A stretch of 64,000 bases of DNA from Sphingobium sp. SYK-6 (GTDB lineage: Bacteria; Pseudomonadota; Alphaproteobacteria; Sphingomonadales; Sphingomonadaceae). The stretch's first letter is position 1; the number at the start of each line of letters is the position of its first letter. The notes under the pieces are model-generated. The model worked only from the letters and a program-made list of their open reading frames with translations, had not been told where the DNA came from and did no database searches. Shown piece by piece: positions 16,099 to 25,477 of this stretch. The stretch covers positions 1,984,001-2,048,000 of the forward strand of contig NC_015976.1 of NCBI RefSeq assembly GCF_000283515.1, written 5' to 3'. Both the position numbers and the translations under genes were made by a program.

Positions 16099-19041
16099 TC
16101 AGAACTTCATCGTGGCACCGATGAAGAAGCGCCGCCCCATGATGTCGTAGAGCGTGACGTCGGTGTTGGCGTCGCCCACATAGGTCGTTCCGAAAATCGG
16201 AGGCTTCTTGTTGAAGAGGTTGTTGATACCTCCGAACACCGAAAGCCCGCCGGTCACGTCCACATTGCTGGTGAGATCGAAGTACCAGACCGGATCGATG
16301 TCGCCGGCGACGGTCGTGACGCCCGAATAGGGCTTGATCGCGCCGATCATCCGGCCCTGCATCGTCAGTGTCACCGGACCGCTGGTATAGCGAGCGCTGA
16401 CATTGAGCTTGAAGTCCGGAATGATGAAACCGCCCGAGCCCGAGGAGCAACCGCCCGCATAGTGGCCGGCGCAATCGAGCGGACCGGACGCGCTGGTGGT
16501 CTGCAGCGAGCGTTCGAACATCCAGCTGCCCACGGCCTGGAGAGACAGCGACGCATCGCCATCCAGGCTGAGGACGGACGGCAACCCCATGCGATAGTCC
16601 GCCTGGACGTCGAGACCGCTGGCCTTCATCGCACCGATGTTGCTCAGAGCGACACGGACATAGTCGATCTGACCGCTCGGCAGACGCAGGACGTTCTGGC
16701 ATGCAACGCTCGACGGGCTGAGGCTTGCGGCGCACTCGGCCATGGTCTGGGCGTTATTGATGCTGGTGATCGCGTCCTCGATCTCCACGTTCCAGTAGTC
16801 GACCGTGAGGTTGAGACCCGGCAGGAACGGCGGCGAAACGACCGCACCGATGGTGTAGGTCTTGGACTTCTCTTCCCGGAGATTGGGATTGCCACCGCTC
16901 TCCTGGTTCATGCCCAGCGCCTGCTGCTCGAAGGTGTTGATGTCACCAGCCGGCACGCCGGTGGCGACGCAGAGCGCCTTGAGTTCTGCACTGCGGGTGT
17001 CGTTCGTCGACGACGTCCTTGCGCAGAAGTCGACCGCACCGTTCACATAACCGATGGTCCGCGCGCCATAGAGCTCGGCGATGTTCGGAGCGCGAATGGC
17101 CTGGTTATAGGCGCCGCGGAAGCGGAACCAATGCACCGGCGCATATTCGCCGCCGAGCTTCCAGGTGAACACCCCGCCGATGGTCGAGTAATCGGAGTAG
17201 CGGGCTGCGCCCTCGATCGCCAGCGTGTCGATGAACGGCATGTCCGAAAGCAGCGGCACGCGCAGCTCGCCGAACACTTCCTTCACGTCGAACTTGCCGG
17301 ACAGCGCGGCTTGGGAGCTGGGACCATATTCACCCGCGATATCCTGCGGGCTGGGCACGAAATTGTAGCGGTCCTCGCGATACTCCGCACCAAGCGCCAT
17401 CGAGACAGGGCCGGCCGGAAGATTGAAGAGGACACCGCTGAGCGAGCCGCCGGCCACGTAACGCTCGAACGTGTCGTGCGAGACCCGGCTTGGCGAAATG
17501 AACGCCGCTGCCTCGGGCGAGATCGCCCCTTCGCCGAAGATGTTCACCGGAACGCAGCCGAGCGTCTGCGTCTGGCAGACCACCTGTCCGCTGGAGTTGA
17601 TCATCGTGTTCAGGCCGAGGCTCAGCCTCGATTGGGAGACCACGCCCTCATAACGGCTGTCCGTGCGGTTGCGATGATACTGGAAGAAGGTGTCCCAGTT
17701 CCATTTCCCGGCGCCTAGGTCCATGTCGCCCCGGGCACCCAAAGTGACGGCAAGCGAATTGCGCTCGAAGAACGCGTCGCGCGTGCCCACCTCTTCCGCG
17801 CGGCGGCCCGAGCCGACCACGGCAGCCGTGCCGTCGCCATCTGGATCGAAGATCGCCGCGTTGTTGATGAAGAAGTTGCGGACCGACTGGGTGAGACCAG
17901 GGTTGGTCGCATATTGCGGGACCAGCAGCGTCTGGGAGGGCGCACCCGGCGTCACGGGCGTGAAGCTGTCCGGCGCGAGCCGATACTCGTTGCGGGCGTT
18001 CACATAATAGGTCTCGCCGTAGAGCTGGATCCGGTCGGTCACGTCATAATGGGCGAGAGCCGAGAGGCTGATGCGGTCCTGCGGACGTTGCAGCAGCATG
18101 TAGGGCGCATAGTTGTACGTGCTTTCCGGCGCGCAATAGGCCTGCGGCGTCCCGCTGGAATCGAACGTAATGCCGGTGACCGAGGTGCAGTTGGCGCCCG
18201 GATTCATGTTCACGCCCACGATGGATGCGCGCTGCGCGGCAGTCAGGCCGACGCGCGTGCCGGGCACGTTGCCCGAGCCGGCATAGACCAGCGCACCGTT
18301 CACTTCGCCCAGCGGGATGCGCGACCAGGAGCGATCGCTCTGGTCGAACTGGTCCTGCTTGGCCCAGGTGGCGGCAAGCACGACGCCGCTGCGGTCGCTT
18401 TGCGTACCCCAGGTGAAGTCGATCTTGTGCGAAGCGGCATCGCCATATTGCGTGATGCCGGTCTGCGCCGTCATCGTCAGACCCTCGAACGTATCGTTGA
18501 GGATGAAGTTGACCGCACCGGCAATGGCGTCGGAACCATAGACGGCCGAGGCGCCGCCGGTGATGATTTCGGCGCGCTTGATGAGCGCATCGGGGATGCT
18601 CGCGAGGTCGACTTCGCCCGCGGAGCTCGCCGCCACGAAGCGGCGCCCGTTGACCAGCACCAGCGTACGGGTCGATCCGAGGCCGCGCAGGTTGGCGGTC
18701 AGAATGCCCGAGCCGCCACCGATGTTCGCCGAGGACGTGTTGCCCGCCGCAAGCTGCGGGAACTCGTTCAGCGTCTTCTCGAGGCTGACGTTACCCGACA
18801 GGGCAATGTCCTCGGAGCTCATGACAGTGGTCGGACTGGGCGCGGTGAGATCCGTGCGAACCAGTCGTGAACCGGTGATGACGATCTCTTCGCCCGAACC
18901 GCCGGCCTGAGGGGCCGTTTCCTCGGTCTGAGCAAAGGACGGCGTGGCGACCAGCAGCAACGCGCCGGTGGTCAGGAGCGTTGAACCCAACGCACGGGAA
19001 ATGACAGTCGCAGTCGACCCAATACGGACATTCTTAATCAC
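16099..19041 (-). CDS. TonB-dependent outer-membrane receptor (peptide uptake candidate)
   Basis: About 980 residues with a signal peptide (ending P-S-F-A-Q), a TonB-box-like E-E-I-V-I-T-G-S-R segment and a plug domain with L-V-L-V-N-G-R-R and A-S-A-V-Y-G-S-D-A-I-A-G-A-V-N. A long beta-barrel closes with an aromatic terminus (M-K-F). GTG 19041 was chosen because AAAGGGGAC lies upstream with about 7 bases spacing; an ATG at 19074 would add 11 residues with no signal-peptide character. It lies between a leftward M24-fold gene and an amidohydrolase, all in one orientation, so operator copy 4 may drive all three. The ligand is probably a peptide, by context. Confidence 0.88.
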   Translation of the reverse strand: MIKNVRIGSTATVISRALGSTLLTTGALLLVATPSFAQTEETAPQAGGSGEEIVITGSRLVRTDLTAPSPTTVMSSEDIALSGNVSLEKTLNEFPQLAAGNTSSANIGGGSGILTANLRGLGSTRTLVLVNGRRFVAASSAGEVDLASIPDALIKRAEIITGGASAVYGSDAIAGAVNFILNDTFEGLTMTAQTGITQYGDAASHKIDFTWGTQSDRSGVVLAATWAKQDQFDQSDRSWSRIPLGEVNGALVYAGSGNVPGTRVGLTAAQRASIVGVNMNPGANCTSVTGITFDSSGTPQAYCAPESTYNYAPYMLLQRPQDRISLSALAHYDVTDRIQLYGETYYVNARNEYRLAPDSFTPVTPGAPSQTLLVPQYATNPGLTQSVRNFFINNAAIFDPDGDGTAAVVGSGRRAEEVGTRDAFFERNSLAVTLGARGDMDLGAGKWNWDTFFQYHRNRTDSRYEGVVSQSRLSLGLNTMINSSGQVVCQTQTLGCVPVNIFGEGAISPEAAAFISPSRVSHDTFERYVAGGSLSGVLFNLPAGPVSMALGAEYREDRYNFVPSPQDIAGEYGPSSQAALSGKFDVKEVFGELRVPLLSDMPFIDTLAIEGAARYSDYSTIGGVFTWKLGGEYAPVHWFRFRGAYNQAIRAPNIAELYGARTIGYVNGAVDFCARTSSTNDTRSAELKALCVATGVPAGDINTFEQQALGMNQESGGNPNLREEKSKTYTIGAVVSPPFLPGLNLTVDYWNVEIEDAITSINNAQTMAECAASLSPSSVACQNVLRLPSGQIDYVRVALSNIGAMKASGLDVQADYRMGLPSVLSLDGDASLSLQAVGSWMFERSLQTTSASGPLDCAGHYAGGCSSGSGGFIIPDFKLNVSARYTSGPVTLTMQGRMIGAIKPYSGVTTVAGDIDPVWYFDLTSNVDVTGGLSVFGGINNLFNKKPPIFGTTYVGDANTDVTLYDIMGRRFFIGATMKF

Positions 19042-19113
19042 AGGAAGTCCCCTTTCGTTTTTGTTTGCTCCCAAGATTTTTCTTTTTTATTCAAGGCAAT
19101 AAGAATTTCCTGG

Positions 19114-20517
19114 TCAGATATTGATCCAGGCCCATTCCTCGCTCCAGGGCAGGCGGGACATCTGAAGCGATGGCCCGCTGTCCTTCACGATGAATCCGTC
19201 GGAGAAGTTGGCACCGGTGCCGGTCTCGGGATCGAACAGACCGGGCTCCACCGAGAACATCATCCCGGTATCCAGCACGGTATGATCACCCAGCGCGAGA
19301 TAAGGCGGCTGGTGGCCTTCCATGCCCTCGCCATGCGCGGGGCGGTGATAGACATATTTCTGGACACCCTGCTCCACCTGGAACTTGTGGATGTCGTAGG
19401 CGACGTCGGAACATTTCGTGCCCTTGCGCGAAAGGTCCTTCTGCATGAGGCAGGCGTCGCGTGTGACGGTCCAGATCTTCTCCATGTGACCGGTGCGCGG
19501 ACCGATCATGTAGGGGCGGTAGCATTCGCCGCCGCAGCCGCCGATCCGGACGACGCCCGAGACCTGCAGGGCCTGGCCCTTCTGGATGCGATTGTAGAAG
19601 AACTGGTTGGGATGGGGATAGCCGGTGGGCTGGCCGGCCCGGCAATTGACCCCGACGGAGATGCCGACTGCATTGTGCGGCTTACCGTCCGGCGCGAGGT
19701 CCTTCATCATGATCTCGACGCCGAATTTCCGGGCGGCGTGCGCCACTTCGAAATCCATGAGATCGGTGCCGTGGGTGAGGATGAGGTCGCGAGCGTAAGC
19801 GTGGATCTTGTCGAAGTAGCTATAGGCTCTGCGCGTGAGGGCAATTTCCAGCGGCGTCTTGCGCATGCGCATGTAGAGGCAGAGTTGTTCGGCCGAAGCC
19901 ATCGGAGTGCCGATTTCTTCCCCGACCTTGGTCTGGGCGGTGGGGGTCAGTTCCTTGTCGACAGCGAGCTTCTTGCCCCCGTAACCCCTCTTCTTGATAT
20001 GGCGGAGCATCCAGCGCCAAAGATCGTTAGTGGGCCCTTTCGCTACCTTCCCTTCCTGGACCATCGTGCCTTCGACATCCAGCCAGTCGAAGTACATCTC
20101 CCCGCCATCGTCATACCACCAGGACTGAATGAGATCGCGGTCGAGTGCGGGGTAGAACCAGATCGGCGTTCCTGTGGCCGTCGGGATGAAGCAATGGATC
20201 ATCCGCTCCGTCGTGGTGTGCCAGAGACCAGTGAAGTAGATGATGTTCCACTGGTTGGTGAGGAGGATCCCTTCGAAGCCCTGCTCCTTGAGCATTTCGC
20301 AAAGCCGGGATGTTCGTTCCTTGCTCCAGGAAAGAGGCAACCGATCGACCGTGGCAGGCGCCACCTCATCGGGTGGGAGAAACAGCTTGGCGGACTCCGC
20401 TCCGGTTACCGAAGCGCCCTTGGCGGGAGCCGGCGCAGCAAGCGCGGGGCTCATTCCCGGCACGGCGGCAAGAGCCGACACGCCAACGCCTTTCATGATG
20501 TTGCGTCGCGTGAGCAA
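19114..20517 (-). CDS. Tat-exported M24-fold protein with degraded metal site (creatinase-like or inactive)
   Basis: A 467-residue protein with a twin-arginine signal (L-T-R-R-N-I-M-K-G) read from a TTG start with GAGGGG 7 bases upstream. It aligns along its length with the M24 peptidase at 470-1666, but three of five metal ligands are changed. The I-D-T-G Asp is replaced in L-Q-V-S-G, the N-S-D Asp becomes Glu in G-G-E-C-Y-R, and the final Glu becomes Ser in N-F-S-D-G. The His in R-P-A-H-G and the Glu in F-S-V-E-P are kept. Creatine amidinohydrolase is an M24-fold enzyme that works without metal, so a non-peptidase activity is possible. Operator copy 4 is 51 bases upstream. Confidence 0.8.
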   Translation of the reverse strand: MLTRRNIMKGVGVSALAAVPGMSPALAAPAPAKGASVTGAESAKLFLPPDEVAPATVDRLPLSWSKERTSRLCEMLKEQGFEGILLTNQWNIIYFTGLWHTTTERMIHCFIPTATGTPIWFYPALDRDLIQSWWYDDGGEMYFDWLDVEGTMVQEGKVAKGPTNDLWRWMLRHIKKRGYGGKKLAVDKELTPTAQTKVGEEIGTPMASAEQLCLYMRMRKTPLEIALTRRAYSYFDKIHAYARDLILTHGTDLMDFEVAHAARKFGVEIMMKDLAPDGKPHNAVGISVGVNCRAGQPTGYPHPNQFFYNRIQKGQALQVSGVVRIGGCGGECYRPYMIGPRTGHMEKIWTVTRDACLMQKDLSRKGTKCSDVAYDIHKFQVEQGVQKYVYHRPAHGEGMEGHQPPYLALGDHTVLDTGMMFSVEPGLFDPETGTGANFSDGFIVKDSGPSLQMSRLPWSEEWAWINI

Positions 20518-20565
20518 GATATTTCCCCTCTTTTCGAATCAGCAGCGAGGGGAAGTATATCGGAT

Positions 20566-20575
20566 ATCGTATACT
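20566..20575. promoter_or_regulatory. Regulon-A operator copy 4 (ATCGTATACT)
   Basis: The core CGTATAC at 20568-20574 precedes the leftward M24-fold gene, preceded on the top strand by a second partial match (GTATATCGGATAT at 20555-20567), giving a doubled look. It is the least symmetric of the five copies. Confidence 0.55.
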
Positions 20576-20701
20576 TTGCAATGCGTCGAACCGAGGAATG
20601 GGAAGGTTTGTTGAAATTTTATGACGCGTAGGGGCGTTTTTACATTCTAAAAATCGACACAATCGCCCTTCGGTTGTTCGGGGGTGAATCTGGCCCGTCG
20701 C

Positions 20702-21886
20702 TCAGGGCGCGGGCGCTTCCGCCGACGCGCTCCTCGCCACCCTGACGCGATCCCCCGTCTCGAGAATCTCCGGCGGAGAATCGACCACCTGTTCGTTTCT
20801 GGTCAGCCCCGCGACGATCTCGACCATCTGCCCGTCGTCCCGGCCCAGCGTGACCGGCTTCATTCGCACCCGGTCGCCGCGTTCGACGACCGCAACATGC
20901 GGACCACTGGCGCCGAAGATAAGGGCACTGCCCGGCACCCGAACCGTACTGGTCCGGTTTTGAACCGGGATCGTGACTTCGGCATAAGCGCCCGGCTTGA
21001 GGGCTCGCTTCGGATTGCCGGCCTGGAACTCGATCCGGACCGAGCCGGAACGGCGATCGACCGCGTTGGCACTGCGCACCAGCACCGCCTCGAACGTCTC
21101 GCCCGGATATTCAGGCAGTGTCATGCGCGCCTTCAGGCCCGGATGGACAGCCCCGCTGTAGCTCTGCGGAAGCTGGACGAAGACGCGCATGCGCGTCACG
21201 TCCGCGATCGTATAGAAAGGCCCGTCCACGGCGCCACTCGATCGTGCCAGAGCCCCGACCTCGATGGAGCGGCTCGTCACCACGCCATCAAAGGGTGCGA
21301 CGATATTGGTGAAGCGCTGCAGGGCTTCGAGGCGATGCACGCTGGCGCTCGCGGCTTCGGCGATCGCCGCCTTGGCCGCGAGATCGCCGCTCTTCTCGTC
21401 GAGCGCTTGCGCGGAGACCCAGCCATCCTTGCGCATGGAAGTCCAGCGCTGCGCGGTCGTCTTGGCCAGTTCCTGATTGGCAAGCGCCGTCCGATGGCCG
21501 GCTTTGGCCTCGGCAAGCGCCTGGGCGATTTCGGGCGCGTCGATCCGCGCCAGCACCTGGCCTGCCTTCACGCTTTCGCCGATGTCGGCGGACCATGAAC
21601 GGACATAGCCATCCACCCGGGGATAAAGGGCCGCATAATTATTGGCTTCGAGGACGCCGGGAAGAACGATCTGGCCGGCATCTTTTCCGGGTTGCGGCTT
21701 CACCAGCGCGACCGCCGGCAACGCGGCCCGCTCGACATCGGCCCGCTGCTCCGTCGCGCCGAATTGCCGCGCTGCGATACCCGCCGCTGCGATGACCAGC
21801 AGGACCGCCGCGCCGGTGAGTGCCATCCGTCTGGCTGTGCGTGCGGGCAGAGCGTCGGGTGTTTCCGGTGAGGTGGCATCATGCAT
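20702..21886 (-). CDS. RND efflux periplasmic adaptor (membrane fusion protein)
   Basis: About 394 residues. An N-terminal membrane anchor (M-A-L-T-G-A-A-V-L-L-V-I-A-A-A-G) is followed by a lipoyl/barrel-sandwich region (Y-V-R-S-W-S-A-D-I-G-E-S-V-K-A-G-Q-V-L), a helical hairpin and the beta-barrel region (A-P-F-D-G-V-V-T-S-R). It bridges the inner-membrane pump and an outer-membrane channel. ATG 21886 has GGAG 7 bases upstream and overlaps the pump gene's end by 8 bases, so translation is coupled. No TolC-type outer-membrane factor is nearby. Confidence 0.88.
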   Translation of the reverse strand: MHDATSPETPDALPARTARRMALTGAAVLLVIAAAGIAARQFGATEQRADVERAALPAVALVKPQPGKDAGQIVLPGVLEANNYAALYPRVDGYVRSWSADIGESVKAGQVLARIDAPEIAQALAEAKAGHRTALANQELAKTTAQRWTSMRKDGWVSAQALDEKSGDLAAKAAIAEAASASVHRLEALQRFTNIVAPFDGVVTSRSIEVGALARSSGAVDGPFYTIADVTRMRVFVQLPQSYSGAVHPGLKARMTLPEYPGETFEAVLVRSANAVDRRSGSVRIEFQAGNPKRALKPGAYAEVTIPVQNRTSTVRVPGSALIFGASGPHVAVVERGDRVRMKPVTLGRDDGQMVEIVAGLTRNEQVVDSPPEILETGDRVRVARSASAEAPAP

Positions 21887-24800
21887 GGGAAAGCTCCAGA
21901 TCGAGCGCGCTTGCACGCCGCCCGGCGGGCGTATTGCGGTGCAGCAGCGAGAATATGGCCGGAACGAGGAACAGGGTGGCGAAGGTCGCGACGATCAGGC
22001 CGCCGATGACCACCCGCCCCAGCGGGGCGTTCTGCTCACCCCCCTCCCCCATCCCGAGGGCGACCGGCGCCATGCCGATGATCATGGCCAGCGCCGTCAT
22101 CAGCACGGGGCGGAAGCGGACCATGCCCGCCTCCAGCGCGGCGCGGGCGGCGTCCGCGCCCTCGGCCAGCCGCTCCCGCGCGAAGCTCACGACCAGCACC
22201 GAGTTGGCGGTCGCGACGCCCATGCACATGATCGCGCCAGTCAGCGCCGGAACCGAGAGCGTCGTGCCGGATATGAACAGGATCCAGACGATCCCCGCCA
22301 GCGCGCCCGGCAAGGCAGTGATAATGATGAACGGATCGCGCCAGCTCTGGAAGTTGACGACGATCAGCAGGTAGATCAGCACCACGGCGCCCACCAGCCC
22401 CAGCCCAAGACCGCTGAAGGCCGTCTGCATCGTCTCATACTGGCCACGCAGCGCGACGACCGAGCCTTTCGGCGCTTCCGGGGCCATGCGGTCGAGGATC
22501 GCCTGGATCTCGCCGGCGACGGCGCCGAGATCGCGCCCCTGAATGTCGGCATAGATATTGTAGGTCGGCTGGAGATTGTAGGTCGTGAAGATCGGCGCCG
22601 TCGCCGCGCGGCTGATAGACGCGACGTTACCCAGCGTCTGCTGGCCACCGCCGCCCGACGCCATCGGCAGGTTTCTGAGGTCCGCCAGCGATGCGACATC
22701 GCGCTCGGGGGCCTGAGCCACCACCGGATATTGCACGCCGCTGCTCGGATCGATGAAGAAGACCGGCGCCGACTGCCCGGTGCCCGCGAGAATGGTGGAG
22801 AGGCTGCTCGTGACGTCCTGCGCGGTCATCCCGAACTGCCCGATCCGCGAGCGATCGATATCCACCCGGAGCTGCGGCGCATTGGCGGGCTGATCGAGCC
22901 GCGCATCCACGAGGCCGGGCACGGTGCGCACCGCCCGGAGCAGCGCCAGCGCATAGCGCCGGTTCGCTTCCCGGTCACGCCCGCGCACTTCGATGTTGAT
23001 GGGCGCGGGCGCGCCGAAGTTCAGTGTCTGGCTCACGATGTCCGCGGGCGGAAAGGAGAATTGACTGCCGGGGAACAGGGGGGGCAGCTCGCGCCGCAGC
23101 GTCGCGATATGGTCGGCTGTCGGCGCATGGCCGGAAGCCAGCTTTATCATGATGTCGCCATCATCCTGCCCGAGCGTGCCGGAATTGTTATAGACCAGAT
23201 TGATCCGGCTCGACGGGTTGCCGATCGTATCCGCCATGGATTCCAGTTCGCCCGGCGGGAGGAGACGTTCGACGGCCTGCTCCACGCGCGCGAACAGCAC
23301 GGATGTCTGCTCGATGCGATAGCCGGTCGGTGCGCGCACATGCATGAGTATCTGGCCGGAATCGACGCTGGGAAAGAAATTGCTGCCAAGGAAAGGCAGC
23401 AATGCCATCGAGGCCAGGACAAAGCCCATGAACCCAAGGATGAACTTGCGACGCCCCGCGATCGCCGTGGCCAACATGGCGCCATAGCGCGCATGAACCC
23501 GCTCGAAGCGATGCTCGAAGCCGCGCTGGAGCCGGACGAACGGATTGCGCGAGCCCGACTGGCCGGCGAGATGGGCATCCTCCCCTTTCCCGATCGGGCG
23601 GAGCAGATACATGGCCATGGTCGGGACGAGTGTCCTTGAAAGGATGAAGGACGCGATCATCGCGAACACCACGGCCATGGCCATGGGCGCGAACAGATAG
23701 CCTGCCACGCCGGGCAGGAAGAACATCGGCAGAAACGCGATGCAGATGCAGAGCAGCGACACGAAGGCGGGCTGAGTGATCTGCGCCGCGCCGTCGAGAA
23801 TCGCGCGCACCACGCCTTTGCCCTGCTCGAGATGCCAGTTGATATTCTCGATCGTCACGGTGGCGTCGTCGACAAGGATGCCGATCGCCAGTGCCAGTCC
23901 GCCCAGCGTCATGACGTTAAGGGTCTGGCCGAACGCTGCGAGCGTGGCGATGGCCGCGAGCACGGCCAGCGGAATGGAGAGGGCAATGATGACGGTGGGT
24001 CGCCAGGAGCCGAGGAACAGCAGGATCATGAGCGATGTCAGCGCTGCGGCGATGAAGCCTTCCCGCACCACGCCGGACACGGCCGCCTTCACGAACAGCG
24101 ATTGATCCCCCATCGGCAGAACCTTGATCGATTCCGGCAGGCCCGCGAGGATCGAGGGAACCATGCCCTTCACGCCTTCGACGATGGCCAGCGTCGATGT
24201 CGCGCCGTTCTTGAGCACGGTCAGCAGCACCGAGCGATTGCCGCCGACATGGACGACATTCTCCTGCGGCGCGCTCCCGTCCAGCACATGCGCCACATCG
24301 CGCATATAGATCGTCGCGCCGTTCACCACCTTCACCGGCAGGTCATTCAACCCCTCGATTGAATCCGGGGCATTGTTGAGCCTCACCGCATATTGATTGG
24401 CGCCGATCTTCACGAAGCCGGCGGGGCTGATCTGGTTCTGCGCCGCGATGGCCCGGGTGACGTCGACGGCCGAGAGCCCCTTGGACTGGAGCGCCTGCGG
24501 GTCGATGTCGATCTCGATCCGCCGCTCTTTCCCGCCCGTGGCGCTCGGCACGGCGGCGCCGGGCACCGTCACCAGCCGGGGTCGAATCTGGTTCTGCCCC
24601 AGATCGAGCAACTGCTGCTCCGTCATGCCTTCCCCGGAGACGGCAAGCTGGAGAATGGGGACGGTCGACGCGTCAAAATTGAGGATGAGCGGCGCGTTGG
24701 TGCCCGGCGGCATGTTCTTGATGAGAGTCTGTGAAACCGACGTAACCTGCGCGGTCGCCGTCTGCAGGTCCGCGCCCGGATGAAGGAAGATCTTCACCAC

Positions 24801-25073
24801 CGCCTTGCCGCGCAGCGACTTGCTCTCGACATGCTCGATATTGTTGACCGTCGTCGTCAGTGCCCGCTCGAAAGGGGCGATGATGCGGGAGGCCATCTCG
24901 TCCGCGGGCAGATTGCCATATTCCCAGGCGACGGCGATCACCGGAATGCGGATCGCGGGAAAGATGTCGACGGGCAGGCGCAGGATCGCCGAAAGGCCCG
25001 CCAGCGCGATGAGGATCGCCATCACGATGAACGTAAGGGGCCGCTGCAGCGCGACCTTGACGATCCAGGTCAC
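21879..25073 (-). CDS. RND-family efflux pump (HAE1/AcrB-like inner-membrane transporter)
   Basis: About 1064 residues, normal for the family. It has twelve predicted membrane segments and two large periplasmic loops. Hallmarks are F-P-A-I-R-I-P-V near the first loop, L-A-I-G-I-L-V-D-D-A-T-V in TM4 (two adjacent Asp of the proton relay) and G-V-A-T-A-N-S-V-L in TM10. The reading frame is open much further upstream, but the sequence there is not protein-like and crosses the operator. GTG 25073 (V-T-W-I-V-K-V), with GGAG about 10 bases upstream, gives a standard RND N-terminus. Operator copy 5 lies in its upstream region, shared with the divergent amidohydrolase. Confidence 0.88.
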   Translation of the reverse strand: MTWIVKVALQRPLTFIVMAILIALAGLSAILRLPVDIFPAIRIPVIAVAWEYGNLPADEMASRIIAPFERALTTTVNNIEHVESKSLRGKAVVKIFLHPGADLQTATAQVTSVSQTLIKNMPPGTNAPLILNFDASTVPILQLAVSGEGMTEQQLLDLGQNQIRPRLVTVPGAAVPSATGGKERRIEIDIDPQALQSKGLSAVDVTRAIAAQNQISPAGFVKIGANQYAVRLNNAPDSIEGLNDLPVKVVNGATIYMRDVAHVLDGSAPQENVVHVGGNRSVLLTVLKNGATSTLAIVEGVKGMVPSILAGLPESIKVLPMGDQSLFVKAAVSGVVREGFIAAALTSLMILLFLGSWRPTVIIALSIPLAVLAAIATLAAFGQTLNVMTLGGLALAIGILVDDATVTIENINWHLEQGKGVVRAILDGAAQITQPAFVSLLCICIAFLPMFFLPGVAGYLFAPMAMAVVFAMIASFILSRTLVPTMAMYLLRPIGKGEDAHLAGQSGSRNPFVRLQRGFEHRFERVHARYGAMLATAIAGRRKFILGFMGFVLASMALLPFLGSNFFPSVDSGQILMHVRAPTGYRIEQTSVLFARVEQAVERLLPPGELESMADTIGNPSSRINLVYNNSGTLGQDDGDIMIKLASGHAPTADHIATLRRELPPLFPGSQFSFPPADIVSQTLNFGAPAPINIEVRGRDREANRRYALALLRAVRTVPGLVDARLDQPANAPQLRVDIDRSRIGQFGMTAQDVTSSLSTILAGTGQSAPVFFIDPSSGVQYPVVAQAPERDVASLADLRNLPMASGGGGQQTLGNVASISRAATAPIFTTYNLQPTYNIYADIQGRDLGAVAGEIQAILDRMAPEAPKGSVVALRGQYETMQTAFSGLGLGLVGAVVLIYLLIVVNFQSWRDPFIIITALPGALAGIVWILFISGTTLSVPALTGAIMCMGVATANSVLVVSFARERLAEGADAARAALEAGMVRFRPVLMTALAMIIGMAPVALGMGEGGEQNAPLGRVVIGGLIVATFATLFLVPAIFSLLHRNTPAGRRASALDLELSHA

Positions 25074-25371
25074 AGCGAGACAAGCTCCGTCATGGCGATG
25101 CCGCCCCGAGTGAATGAAGAGAAGACCCGTATCCGGGCGGCACCGCAACGCCCGGCATTTCCACTCATGATCCGTCCGCGCATTCCCTGGAGTCCCCCTT
25201 TCCCGGCCGTCTTCGTGGCCGCCTGGCACCCTTGCGGACCAGCAGCAGCAAGTCTGAGCCCGGTCGGCCTGCATTCTCGTCAGGCTCTCCGGCTCCCCCT
25301 CCGGTGATAGCACCGGCCCGTTCGACAGACGGACTTCGCTGCCGCGTTGACAGGCCGACACAGGAGTATAT

Positions 25372-25378
25372 CGTATAC
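25372..25378. promoter_or_regulatory. Regulon-A operator copy 5 (GTATATCGTATACATCG context)
   Basis: Core CGTATAC in the divergent region between the RND pump (leftward, start 25073) and amidohydrolase copy 2 (rightward, start 25478). A TTGACA at 25347-25352 stands 16 bases before TATCGT, the same layout as copy 2, so a repressor bound here would block the -10 region of the rightward promoter. Confidence 0.6.
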
Positions 25379-25477
25379 ATCGTGCGCATCAAGTCGCTGT
25401 TTCAATCGACTGGGAAGCACAGCCGCGACAGTCATACGACACGTCAGACCAGAAGCGTTTCCACAGGGGGGTTCGCT

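Noticed and set aside
25074..25361. N-terminal extension of the RND pump by about 96 residues
   Set aside because: The extension has no protein-like character, crosses the shared operator, and a standard RND N-terminus begins at GTG 25073.
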